Assembly (NCBI RefSeq): GCF_031458325.1
Contig: NZ_JAVDYG010000001.1
Location: forward strand, 930,001 to 994,000
Direction of reading: 5' to 3'
DNA: 64,000 nucleotides
Source of the DNA: Nocardioides marmoribigeumensis
GTDB lineage: Bacteria; Actinomycetota; Actinomycetes; Propionibacteriales; Nocardioidaceae
Each line of letters starts with the position of its first letter. Positions within the stretch are counted from its first letter, which is position 1. Both the position numbers and the translations under genes were made by a program. Positions 7,693 through 15,664 of this stretch are shown here, piece by piece. Under the pieces are notes generated by a model, which was not told where the DNA came from, searched no databases, and worked only from the letters and a program-made list of their open reading frames with translations.

Positions 7693-10254
7693 ATGGACGC
7701 CGTCAGTGTCGACCGGATCGTCGTCGAGCAGACCGATCTCGTGCAGGCGGACGCCGACGTGCTCGTCGTCCCCGCGACCTCGTCGGGCACGTTCGGCCCG
7801 TCCTGGTCGGAGCTGGTGGGCCGTCTGGCCGGGCTGGAACGGGTCGAGGAGATCGAGCTCGGCGGCCTGCGGACCGTGCCGGTCACGACCGCCCGGGCCG
7901 TCCTGCTCGCCTTCGCCGCGACCCGCGGCCCCGGCGAGGACGCCGGCGAGGACGCCGACGAACGGATCGTGGAGAGCATCGGCCGCGCCCTGGCGGACCT
8001 CTCGCGCGACAACCCCGCGGTGCGGGTGATCGCCTCCCCCAGTCTCGGCACGGGCGCGGGTCGGCTCCCGCTGGAGCGCTCCGTCCCGGCTCTCGTGCGT
8101 GGCTTCCTCGCCGAGCCGTGCGACGCCCAGCTCATGCTCGTCGCTCGCGAGCCGGACGTCGTCGATCGGATCAAGGCCGTGCTGGGCAGTGAGGACGCCG
8201 GGTCGGTCGACGAGGCGTCGGGGACGACGGGTGCCACGACGGACCGCATGTTCGCCTCGAGCGTCGCCGACACCGTGCCGCTGCCCGGCGGCGGACGCGT
8301 CCGCGCGGCCGACCGCCTCGACACCGCGGCCGACGTCGAGATGCTCGCCTCGGTGATCCTCGCGAGGAACACCAGCCTCCCCCTGGCGATCGGGCTCTTC
8401 GGCGACTGGGGCAGCGGCAAGAGCTTCTTCATGGCACAGCTCGAGGAGCGGCTGGACGAGCTGTCGCAGACGGCCCGGACTGACGAGCAGAGCCCGTTCC
8501 TGAGCGAGCTCCGCCAGATCCGGTTCAACGCCTGGCACTACGTCGACGCGGACCTCTGGTCGAGCATCGCCTCGACGATATTCGACGGGCTGGCGGTGAC
8601 GGGCGCCGACGGGACGCGGCTCGACGAGGCCCGCACGGCGCTCGGCGAGGCAGCCAAGGAGGCCGAGCAGGCGCGGCGGGAACGGCTGTCGGCCGAGCGG
8701 GAGGTGCGGTCGCACCAGGAGGACGCCAACCGCTCGGCGCAGAAGGTCCTCACCACCCTCCCCGCCCTGGTCCAGGAGCTGACCCGCGCGCCCGACCCCG
8801 ACGCGCCGACCACGCCGGGAGCCGACTCGGGGTCCCGGCCGACCCTCGTCGCCGCCGACCAGGTCGCCGTGCTGACCGGCTTCTGGGCTCAGCTGAAGGT
8901 CGCAGCCCGCGCCGGCTGGGCCGAGCTGCGCGCGTCCCGAGGCTGGACCATCGGGTTCCTCGCCCTCGCGGTGGTGCTCGGCGTCGTCGCCACCCAGGTC
9001 GCCTCCTCCGGCTGGTTCGCAGCCCTGCTCCGGGTCGTCGTCCCTCTGCTCACCGCGCTCGCTCCGGCGCTCACGTTCCTCACTCGCGCGCTCAACGGCA
9101 TCAGCAGGGCACGCAAGGCACGCGAGGCCGAGCTGCACGACGTGCAGCTCGCCCTGACCCGGGCACGGGTCCGCGAGGAGCAGGCCGTCCACGCCGTGGA
9201 ACGGCAGCAGGAGCAGCTCGACCTGCTCCGCGACCGAGGCGCCCAGCTGCAGACGCTCGTGCAGTCGGCCGCGGTCGAGTACCGCAGCGGGCTCGGCATC
9301 ATGTCCCGCCTGCGCAAGGACTTCGAGCAGCTGACCCTGCTCGTCGGTGCTCGGCCCGACGGGCCGGACGACGCGGCGCCCGCTCCTTTGCGGGAGGCCG
9401 CCCGGACGCTGGCCAACGCGGAGAACGACATCGAGCGGATCGTGCTCTACATCGACGACCTCGACCGCTGCTCCCCCGACCAGGTCGTCAAGGTGCTCCA
9501 GGCCGTGCACCTCCTGCTGGCCTTCCGCCTGTTCGTCGTGGTGCTCGGCGTGGACAGCCGCTGGCTCGAGGCCTCGCTCGCCTCGCACTACGAGACGCTG
9601 CTGGAGAAGCCCGCGGACTACCTGGAGAAGATCATCCAGGTCCCGTTCCTGCTCCGCCCAATGACCAAGGACGGCTTCTCCTCGATGATGTCGGAGCTCT
9701 CCCGGCCGCCGGTCGCGCAGAGCATGCCCGCTCAGCGCGGCGAGGGGACCGCCGGGATGCAGGGCACCACCTACGGCGCGGCGATCGACACCGGAGGGTC
9801 CGCGGGTCCGGCGTCCGAGCCGGTCGCCCCACCTCCCGGTCGCGCGCTGACCCTCACCCAGCCCGAGCTGGACCTGCTCGCCTCGCTCGGTGACGTCGTC
9901 CCGAGCCCGCGGGCCGGCAAGCGGCTGCTCAACATCTACCGCATGCTGCGGGTCTCGGCGGACAACGGCGACGCCCTCACGGCCGAGGACTCCCCGGACT
10001 CCAAGGTCGTCGTCCTCCTGCTGGGTCTGCTCGTCGGCTGCCCCGACGAGGCGTCAGAGGTGTTCACCACGCTGGCCGGCGCCGACTCCGGCTCGTTCTG
10101 GGAGATCCTCCGCTCCGGCGACCACCGAGGAGCCCTCACGCGTCTGGCGCCGCTCAAGCCGCTCGCCGAGACCGCCGACCTCGCCACCGTCCAGCTGTGG
10201 CTGCCGCGGGTGCGTCGCTTCTCCTACCGGATGTCGCGGACGCCGGTCCCCTGA
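7693..10254 (+). CDS. Macro-like domain fused to KAP-family membrane P-loop NTPase
   Basis: An 853-residue protein with a GGGGAGG ribosome site. Residues 1-165 resemble a macro (ADP-ribose-binding) domain: VQADADVLVVPATSSG near the start and the loop SPSLGTGAGRLPLE (about 116-128). A KAP P-loop NTPase follows: Walker A GDWGSGKS (237-244), the FNAWHY block just after it, and Walker B VLYIDDLDRCSPDQV (584 on) with the usual VVVLGVDSRW sensor strand. Two hydrophobic segments (about 420-462) inserted between Walker A and B, flanked by coiled coil, anchor it in the membrane. KAP proteins organise membrane signalling assemblies and occur in phage defence. The gene stands alone, divergent from deaD. 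The macro assignment is by pattern only. Confidence 0.8.
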   Translation: MDAVSVDRIVVEQTDLVQADADVLVVPATSSGTFGPSWSELVGRLAGLERVEEIELGGLRTVPVTTARAVLLAFAATRGPGEDAGEDADERIVESIGRALADLSRDNPAVRVIASPSLGTGAGRLPLERSVPALVRGFLAEPCDAQLMLVAREPDVVDRIKAVLGSEDAGSVDEASGTTGATTDRMFASSVADTVPLPGGGRVRAADRLDTAADVEMLASVILARNTSLPLAIGLFGDWGSGKSFFMAQLEERLDELSQTARTDEQSPFLSELRQIRFNAWHYVDADLWSSIASTIFDGLAVTGADGTRLDEARTALGEAAKEAEQARRERLSAEREVRSHQEDANRSAQKVLTTLPALVQELTRAPDPDAPTTPGADSGSRPTLVAADQVAVLTGFWAQLKVAARAGWAELRASRGWTIGFLALAVVLGVVATQVASSGWFAALLRVVVPLLTALAPALTFLTRALNGISRARKAREAELHDVQLALTRARVREEQAVHAVERQQEQLDLLRDRGAQLQTLVQSAAVEYRSGLGIMSRLRKDFEQLTLLVGARPDGPDDAAPAPLREAARTLANAENDIERIVLYIDDLDRCSPDQVVKVLQAVHLLLAFRLFVVVLGVDSRWLEASLASHYETLLEKPADYLEKIIQVPFLLRPMTKDGFSSMMSELSRPPVAQSMPAQRGEGTAGMQGTTYGAAIDTGGSAGPASEPVAPPPGRALTLTQPELDLLASLGDVVPSPRAGKRLLNIYRMLRVSADNGDALTAEDSPDSKVVVLLLGLLVGCPDEASEVFTTLAGADSGSFWEILRSGDHRGALTRLAPLKPLAETADLATVQLWLPRVRRFSYRMSRTPVP

Positions 10255-10486
10255 GCCCTGCTCGGTCACGCCGGCGGCGCGCTCCCGTGCCGGTGGACGA
10301 CCTTCCACTCGACGACGGTCGAGCAGGGCGCCGATCCCGGCCCGGCCGTGGGCGTTGCGTCGGCCCCCAGGACGGACACCGAGTCGTGTCGGGACCACAG
10401 GGCGCGGCGGGGGCCGGGACGCTCGACCCTGGTGAGCCAGGTGTGCCGAACCTAGGGTGACGCCACCGCGCCACGAAGGAGGGCCC

Positions 10487-11098
10487 ATGAAGACCTTCAC
10501 CCCTCGCCAGGTCGTCGTCATGGTCGTGGCGGTCTGTGCGGCCGTCGCGCTGGCGCCGGCGGGAGCGATCGCCGCCGCGACCCTCATGACGATCTCGGAC
10601 CCCAGCAACGGCAGCAGGGCCCGCGTGGACGCCGGCCGGCTCCGGGTGGGCGACGGCACCGGAGCGCTCACGGTGGACGGCACCACCGGACCGGCCGTCC
10701 CGGCCAAGCCGTTCGCCGTCACCGCCCAGATCAGGGCCACCGGCCCCACGGGCGTGCTCCTCGCGAGCCGCAAGGGCGCGTCCCGGCTGGCCGTCACGGC
10801 GATCACCAACCACCTCGACGTCAACAGCTTCCAGGTCGCGCACTACACGTCGTACGTCGTCGACGTGACCGGGTTCGCCTGCCCCGGCAAGCCGGACGCC
10901 CTGGCACCGGCCGACCTCGAGCTCGACGTCCCGCTGGCGGTCGTCAAGGCGACCACGAGCACGGCCTACCCGACGCCGCTGGTCTTCTTCCGCACCGCGA
11001 CCGCGGGGTCGACGTCCTGCCTCTACGTGTCCTCCACGCAGGTGGGCGCCGCGGACTTCGACGTCTCCACGACGATCAGCGGCTTCTGGGCGCCCTGA
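10487..11098 (+). CDS. Exported protein of unknown function
   Basis: A 203-residue protein. The ATG at 10487 is chosen because AAGGAGG lies 5 nt before it; an in-frame ATG at 10457 has none. Residues 1-30 are a signal peptide (TPRQVVVMVVAVCAAVALAPAGAIAA). The mature part is beta-rich (TLMTISDPSNGSRARVDAGRLRVGDG, PFAVTAQIRATGPTGVLLASRKG) with two Cys that may pair. A TAGGGT box at 10453-10458 could be its -10. The family was not recognised. Its TGA at 11096-11098 abuts the left end of the IS110 element, which therefore leaves the gene intact. Confidence 0.75.
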   Translation: MKTFTPRQVVVMVVAVCAAVALAPAGAIAAATLMTISDPSNGSRARVDAGRLRVGDGTGALTVDGTTGPAVPAKPFAVTAQIRATGPTGVLLASRKGASRLAVTAITNHLDVNSFQVAHYTSYVVDVTGFACPGKPDALAPADLELDVPLAVVKATTSTAYPTPLVFFRTATAGSTSCLYVSSTQVGAADFDVSTTISGFWAP

Positions 11099-11149
11099 CC
11101 TCACTGGTGGACCTTGGTCCACGACAGGAGTAGGCCTTCTGTCTGCACC

Positions 11150-11320
11150 CCGGGTCTGCCGAGTCACTGCCAGGCTGACCGAGTCGCCCGTCTGGGACGA
11201 CCTGCCTGAGAGTTGCGGGGCTCGGTGGCCCGGGACGTGCAGATCGGCCATAGGGCTTTGCGCCAAGGCTTGCCGGCCTGGAGCGCCTCAGTGAGCGACC
11301 GACCGTCACGTCCCGGACCG
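11150..11320 (+). ncRNA. Predicted bridge RNA of the IS110 element (target- and donor-binding loops)
   Basis: This lies between the left element end and the transposase gene. Two stem-loops can be read. The 5' one is closed by CCGAG (11159-11163) with CTCGG (11221-11225). The 3' one is closed by ten pairs, CCGGGACGTG (11230-11239) with CACGTCCCGG (11307-11316). Guide candidates in order: left target CTGACC (11175-11180) equals the left flank 11095-11100; right target GCCTGAGAG (11204-11212) is complementary to 12593-12601; left donor CATAGGGCT (11249-11257) equals the right end 12586-12594; right donor CAGTGAG (11289-11295) is complementary to the left end 11100-11106. The order fits the IS621 bridge RNA. 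Exact RNA ends are unknown. Confidence 0.7.
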
Positions 11321-11361
11321 GAGTGCTGAATCCGTGGGCTAGACGGAAGGAGAGCACTCAC

Positions 11362-12585
11362 ATGGAGGCTACGCCCGCACGAATCACCTTTGCCGGGATC
11401 GACTGGTCCTGGCAGCACCACGCGGTCTGCGTGATCGACGCGCAGGGTCACCGGCTCGAGGAAGCCACGCTCCCGCACTCGCGTTCCGGCCTGGCCAAGA
11501 TCACCGCGCTGCTGCGCCGCCACGAGATCACGCAGGTCGGAATCGAACGTGGCGACGGACCGGTCGTCGAGCACCTCCTGCGCGAGGGGTTCGAGGTCGT
11601 CGTGATCTCCGCACGCCAGGTCAAGTCCCTGCGGGTCCGCTATGGCTCGGCGGGCAACAAGGACGACCGCTTCGACGCCTTCGTCCTGGCCGACGCGCTG
11701 CGCACCGACGCCGGACGCTGGGCGATCGTGCGTCCCGATACCCCCGAGACGGTGGCGCTTCGGATGCTGGTCCGCGCCCGCCAAGACCTGGTCGGGCACC
11801 GGATCGCGGTCCACAACCAGCTGCTCGCCGTGCTGCAGCACAACTTCCCCGGCGCGATCGGCCTGTTCAGCGGCCTCGACATCGCCATCAGCCTGGCGTT
11901 CCTGCGCCGCTTCCCCTCCGAGGCCAAAGCCGCCTGGCTCTCGCAGAGCCGGCTGGCGCACTGGCTCAAGGCCAACGCCTACTGCGGACGCCAGACACCC
12001 GCCGAGCTCGTGGCACATCTCCATGAGGCCGCGACCGGACGCGTCGATGGAGCAGCCGCTGAGGCGAGCGAGCTCATCGTCCTGACCCTGGTCGAGCTGC
12101 TCACCACCCTGCGCCGCCAGCAGACCGCGCTCGAGACCCGGATCAAAGAAGCACTGCTCGCCCACCCCGACGGACCGATCTTCCAGTCCCTGCCCCGCTC
12201 CGGCACCGTCCGCGCCGCCACCCTGCTCGCCGAGATCGGCGACTGCCGGGCTCGCTTCCCCGACGCGGGCGCTCTGGCCGCCGCCGCCGGCGTCGCACCC
12301 TCCACCCGGCAGTCCGGGACTTTCCGCAACGTGGGCTACCGACGCGGCTGCAACAAACACCTCCGCGACGCCCTCGTCGACTGGGCCCAGGACACCCCAC
12401 GCGCCAACGCATGGGCCCGCGACACCTACGACCGCGCCCGCCAACGCGGCGCACGCCACCCCCACGCAGCACGGATCCTGGCCCAGGGCTGGACGCGGAT
12501 CCTCTGGCGCTGCTGGACCGACCACCAGCCCTACAACCCCGACCTACACGGCCGCCTCAACGACCTCCAACACCAGGCCGCTTGA
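11362..12585 (+). CDS. IS110-family transposase (bridge-RNA-guided recombinase)
   Basis: A 407-residue protein. The ATG at 11362 follows GGAAGGAGAG; a longer frame from 11323 lacks this. The N-terminal RuvC-like DEDD domain shows AGIDWSW (Asp14), GIERGDG (Glu62) and KDDRFDAFVLAD (Asp102, Asp105). The C-terminal Transposase_20 domain shows LPRSGTVRAATLLAEIGD and GVAPSTRQSG, with Ser314 the likely nucleophile. The length is normal, and no frameshift or missing catalytic residue is seen, so the element may still be active. IS110 enzymes excise the element as a circle and insert it at a target chosen by the bridge RNA. Confidence 0.95.
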   Translation: MEATPARITFAGIDWSWQHHAVCVIDAQGHRLEEATLPHSRSGLAKITALLRRHEITQVGIERGDGPVVEHLLREGFEVVVISARQVKSLRVRYGSAGNKDDRFDAFVLADALRTDAGRWAIVRPDTPETVALRMLVRARQDLVGHRIAVHNQLLAVLQHNFPGAIGLFSGLDIAISLAFLRRFPSEAKAAWLSQSRLAHWLKANAYCGRQTPAELVAHLHEAATGRVDGAAAEASELIVLTLVELLTTLRRQQTALETRIKEALLAHPDGPIFQSLPRSGTVRAATLLAEIGDCRARFPDAGALAAAAGVAPSTRQSGTFRNVGYRRGCNKHLRDALVDWAQDTPRANAWARDTYDRARQRGARHPHAARILAQGWTRILWRCWTDHQPYNPDLHGRLNDLQHQAA

Positions 12586-12595
12586 CATAGGGCTC

Positions 12596-13204
12596 TCAGG
12601 CCTCCTTGACCACGGCGTACCAGACCCGGTCCGCGACCCGACTGATCCGCTCCCCCACCTCGAGGGTGCGGCGGTAGAGCTCGGCGCGTGCGGTCATCTC
12701 GCGCACGTCGGCGACGTCGAGCAGCGCGCGCATCGCGACGCGGTAGGTCTGTTCCATGCGTCCCTCGCACTCGACCGCGGCATCGGCCTGCGCCGTGGCC
12801 CTCTCGGCCGACCGGCCGAGCTCGCCCACCGCCACCCGGAGCCGCACCACCGCGTCCAGTGCCTCCTGCGCCATCGCGGCGAGCGGCTCGTCGGGGGCCA
12901 GCCCCCAGATCTCGGCCTCGCGCACGACGTTCTTCTCAGCGGCCACGACGGCCACGAGCCGCTCCCCCAGCGTGTAGAGGTCCTCCTGGTCGACCGGCGT
13001 GCTGAACGCCTCGCGCAGCTGGAGGCCGAGGGTCCGGCGCAGCTCGGCGACCCGTTGCCCGCACTCGCGGACCCGGCCGTCCTGGGACCCGTCGCCGGAC
13101 GCCCAGGCGGCGAAGGCCGTCGTACCGTCTGCGGCGGCGTCCGCCATCGCGCCCAGCGTGGCGAGCACGTCGGGGTTCTCGGGCAGGAACCAGTGTCGCT
13201 TCAC
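12596..13204 (-). CDS. DUF47/PhoU-like partner of the phosphate transporter
   Basis: A 202-residue, all-helical protein without membrane segments. The pattern (FLPENPDVLATLGAMADAA, a helix with REAFSTPVDQEDLYTLGERL, and a C-terminal MRALLDVADVREMTARAELYRR) fits the DUF47/PhoU-like family, cytoplasmic regulators usually encoded beside PiT phosphate transporters. The start is the GTG at 13204 that overlaps the transporter stop (GTGA), indicating translational coupling. Its stop lies one base from the right IS110 junction, so its coding sequence survived the insertion. Confidence 0.85.
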   Translation of the reverse strand: MKRHWFLPENPDVLATLGAMADAAADGTTAFAAWASGDGSQDGRVRECGQRVAELRRTLGLQLREAFSTPVDQEDLYTLGERLVAVVAAEKNVVREAEIWGLAPDEPLAAMAQEALDAVVRLRVAVGELGRSAERATAQADAAVECEGRMEQTYRVAMRALLDVADVREMTARAELYRRTLEVGERISRVADRVWYAVVKEA

Positions 13205-14217
13205 AGCACCATCCTCTCCGCCAGCGCGACCGTCGCGCCGAGCGCTGCACAGCACGGCAGGGTCACCAGCCACGCCAGGGCGATCTCGCGTACGACGGGC
13301 CAGCGCACGTGACGCCAGCGCCGGCCGGCCCCGACGCCGGCGACCGACGAGGCGACCACGTGGGTCGTGCTCACCGGCGCCCCGACCACCGCGGCGGCCC
13401 CGATCACGAGCGAGCTGGTGCCCTGGCTGGTCAGCCCGTCGAGCGGCCGGATGCGGTAGATGCCGCGCCCCAGCGTGCGGACGATCCGCCAGCCACCGGA
13501 CGCGGTGCCGATCGTGAGGGCACCGGCGCAGACCAGCTTGACCCACAGCGGCACGACGAAGGCCGACAGCGACCCCGACGACACCAGCGCCAGAGTGATG
13601 AGGCCCATCGTCTTCTGGGCGTCGTTGGTGCCGTGGCTGAACGACAGCGCGGCCGCCGTCGCCCACTCTCCGCGGCACAGCCACCGCGTGACCCCGCGGC
13701 GGGCGCGCCGCAGGCTCCTGGCCGCGAGGCGCGACGCGGCCCACCCGACGAGGCCGCCGAGCAGCGGTGACAGGGCAAGGGCGGCGAGCACCCCCACGAT
13801 CCCGTCCGGCCGCCAGCCGGTGAAGCCGCCCCACCGCACCGCACCGAGTCCGCCGGCCGTGAGGGCCGCACCGACGAGCCCACCGACCAGCGCGTGCGAG
13901 GACGAGGACGGCAGCCCGCGCCACCAGGTCAGGAGGTTCCACACGACGCTCGCGACCAGGGCGGCGAGCAGGATGTCGAGGGTCTCGGTCGCGCCGACCT
14001 CGACGAGGCCACCGACCGTGTCGGCCACAGCCGTGCCGGCGAGCAGCGGGCCGAGGGCCGTGAACACCGCCGCCACCGCGACCGCAGCCGCCGGTGTCAT
14101 CGCACCCGTCGCCACCGGGGCGGCGACCGAGTTCGACGAGTCGTGGAAGCCGTTGGTGACGTCGAAGACGATCGCCAGGACCACCACGACGACAGCGGCC
14201 GCAGCCACGCCGCTCAC
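13201..14217 (-). CDS. pitA: PiT-family inorganic phosphate transporter
   Basis: A 338-residue, strongly hydrophobic protein with about ten membrane segments. The duplicated PiT signatures are clear: DVTNGFHDSSNSVAAPVATG near residue 19 and SFSHGTNDAQKTMG near 195, plus SSSSHALVGG and PVSTTHV. PiT carriers take up metal-phosphate with protons. The start is GTG at 14217 with GGAG 5 nt upstream. It is first in a two-gene unit with the DUF47/PhoU-like gene. The family is certain; the pitA name is by convention. Confidence 0.93.
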   Translation of the reverse strand: MSGVAAAAVVVVVLAIVFDVTNGFHDSSNSVAAPVATGAMTPAAAVAVAAVFTALGPLLAGTAVADTVGGLVEVGATETLDILLAALVASVVWNLLTWWRGLPSSSSHALVGGLVGAALTAGGLGAVRWGGFTGWRPDGIVGVLAALALSPLLGGLVGWAASRLAARSLRRARRGVTRWLCRGEWATAAALSFSHGTNDAQKTMGLITLALVSSGSLSAFVVPLWVKLVCAGALTIGTASGGWRIVRTLGRGIYRIRPLDGLTSQGTSSLVIGAAAVVGAPVSTTHVVASSVAGVGAGRRWRHVRWPVVREIALAWLVTLPCCAALGATVALAERMVL

Positions 14218-14302
14218 GTCTCCAGTCTCCAGGGTTGCGCGCCCCTCCGTAGGCTCGAGGAGGCGTTCTGTTCGTCACTCGTCAGTCCCCGGAGGAGATC
14301 GC

Positions 14303-15118
14303 ATGAGCAAGGTCTGGTTCATCACCGGTGCGTCCAGGGGCTTCGGTCGCGAGTGGTCGGAGGCGGCCCTGGAGCGGGGCGACAAGGTCGCTGCGACGGC
14401 CCGCAGGCCCGAGACGCTCGACCCCCTCGTCGAGGCGTACGGCGACGCGGTGCTCCCGCTGCAGCTGGACGTGACGGACCGTGCTGCGGGGCGGGCCGCC
14501 GTGCAGCAGGCGGCCGAGCACTTCGGGCGGCTCGACGTGGTGGTCAACAACGCCGGCTACGGCCACTTCGGGATGGTCGAGGAGCTGACCGAGGAGGAGG
14601 TCCGCGCCCAGCTCGAGACCAACCTGTTCGGGGCGCTGTGGGTGACCCAGGCGGCGCTGCCGATCATGCGCGCGCAGGGCTCGGGCCACATCGTCCAGGT
14701 GTCCAGCATCGGCGGGATCAGCGCGTTCCCGAGCGTCGGCGCCTACCACGCGTCGAAGTGGGCGCTCGAGGGCCTGAGCCAGTCACTGGCACAGGAGGTC
14801 AAGGGCTTCGGCATCCACGTCACGCTGGTCGAGCCGGGTGGCTTCTCGACCGACTGGTCGGGCCCATCGGCGACGCACAGCGAGGAGATGGAGGAGTACG
14901 CCGACGTGCGCGAGGCCGCCAGCAAGCGTCCCACCCGTCGCGACCCCGGCGACCCGCACGCGACCCGCGGGCCCATCCTCGAGATCGTCGACGCCGAGGA
15001 GCCGCCGCTGCGGGTGTTCTTCGGCAAGGCGCCGCTGGGCATCGCGGCCGCCGACTACGAGTCGCGCCTCAAGAGCTGGAACAAGTGGCAGCCGCTCGCC
15101 GAGCGGGCGCACGGCTGA
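14303..15118 (+). CDS. Short-chain dehydrogenase/reductase
   Basis: A 271-residue protein with a GGAGGAG site 7 nt before the ATG; the longer open frame upstream is a shadow of pitA. The Rossmann glycine motif is TGASRGFG (9-16). It is followed by LDVTD, the NNAG motif, the catalytic Ser in VQVSSIGG, and YHASK (Tyr/Lys). An Arg-rich position after the first strand (ARRPE) suggests NADPH preference. It belongs to the classical SDR group of broad-range oxidoreductases. The substrate is unknown, and no pathway genes flank it. Confidence 0.92.
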   Translation: MSKVWFITGASRGFGREWSEAALERGDKVAATARRPETLDPLVEAYGDAVLPLQLDVTDRAAGRAAVQQAAEHFGRLDVVVNNAGYGHFGMVEELTEEEVRAQLETNLFGALWVTQAALPIMRAQGSGHIVQVSSIGGISAFPSVGAYHASKWALEGLSQSLAQEVKGFGIHVTLVEPGGFSTDWSGPSATHSEEMEEYADVREAASKRPTRRDPGDPHATRGPILEIVDAEEPPLRVFFGKAPLGIAAADYESRLKSWNKWQPLAERAHG

Positions 15119-15121
15119 CCC

Positions 15122-15664
15122 TCACGGTCGCGCGGCTCGCCACCAGTCCATCGTCACGCCGTACCACCGGTCCGTGCTGCCCTGCCGGGTCATGCCGATC
15201 CGCTGCATGACCGCGAGCGACGGGTGGTTGTCGGCGTACGCCACGGCGTGGATCTCCGCGAGGCCGAGAGTGGCGAAGCCGTGCTCCAGCAGGGCTCTCG
15301 CGGCCTCGGTCGCGTAGCCGTGGCCCCAGTGGTCGGGGTGCAGGTGCCAGCCGACCTCCACGTCGTCGGTCTGCACCCCGTCGCCGTCCGGGAGACGCGT
15401 GAGCAGCGCGGTGCCGATCGCACGACCATCGGCCTCGATCGCCAGCACACCAAGGCCGTCCGGCTCCTCCGCGGACCTCTGGACGTAGCGCACGAGCCGG
15501 TCACGAGTCACTTCCGGGCTCGCGTCCACCTGCGGTGTGGCTCCGAGGAAGCGCACGACCTCCTCGCGGCGGTAGAGGTCGTACGCCGCGGCGACGTCGG
15601 CGTCGCCGTCCGGGCGCCAGGGGCGCAGCACGAGGCGGTCGGTCACCAGCCGGGGAGCGGTCAT
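15122..15664 (-). CDS. GNAT N-acetyltransferase, RimJ/RimL-like
   Basis: A 180-residue protein with the RimJ/RimL (Acetyltransf_3) layout: the opening RLVTDRLVLRPWRP, DDVEVGWHLHPDHWGHGYATEAARALLEHGF (the acetyl-CoA pyrophosphate loop follows the Q/RxxGxG/A pattern as HWGHGYA), and AYADNHPSLAVMQRIGM near the end. Members acetylate N-termini or small molecules. Its ATG overlaps the MOSC gene stop by 4 nt (ATGA), so the two are translated together. It converges with the SDR gene, 3 nt away. Confidence 0.9.
   Translation of the reverse strand: MTAPRLVTDRLVLRPWRPDGDADVAAAYDLYRREEVVRFLGATPQVDASPEVTRDRLVRYVQRSAEEPDGLGVLAIEADGRAIGTALLTRLPDGDGVQTDDVEVGWHLHPDHWGHGYATEAARALLEHGFATLGLAEIHAVAYADNHPSLAVMQRIGMTRQGSTDRWYGVTMDWWRAARP

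Larger units (their letters stand above)
11100..12594 (+). mobile_element. IS110-family insertion sequence, core CT at both junctions
   Basis: The element consists of about 260 nt of 5' non-coding DNA, one DEDD transposase gene, and only about 9 nt after its stop. This is the layout of the IS110 subgroup, whose bridge RNA is encoded at the left end. It has no terminal inverted repeats. I place the left junction at core CT 11100-11101 and the right one at CT 12593-12594 because guide-like segments of the non-coding region match exactly there. Removing the element restores two convergent genes whose stop codons are 4 nt apart (TGA-CCTC-TCA). No second copy occurs in the window. Confidence 0.8.

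Noticed and set aside
7513-9588. A 691-codon minus-strand frame opposite the KAP NTPase
   Set aside because: No motifs, and it overlaps two well-supported genes.
11107-11122. GTGGACC-TT-GGTCCAC as a terminal inverted repeat of the IS
   Set aside because: Both arms lie together at the left end and are absent from the right end, so it is a local hairpin near the left junction, not a terminal repeat.
13460-14302. N-terminal extension of the SDR frame
   Set aside because: It runs antisense through pitA; the glycine motif and a GGAGGAG site place the start at 14303.
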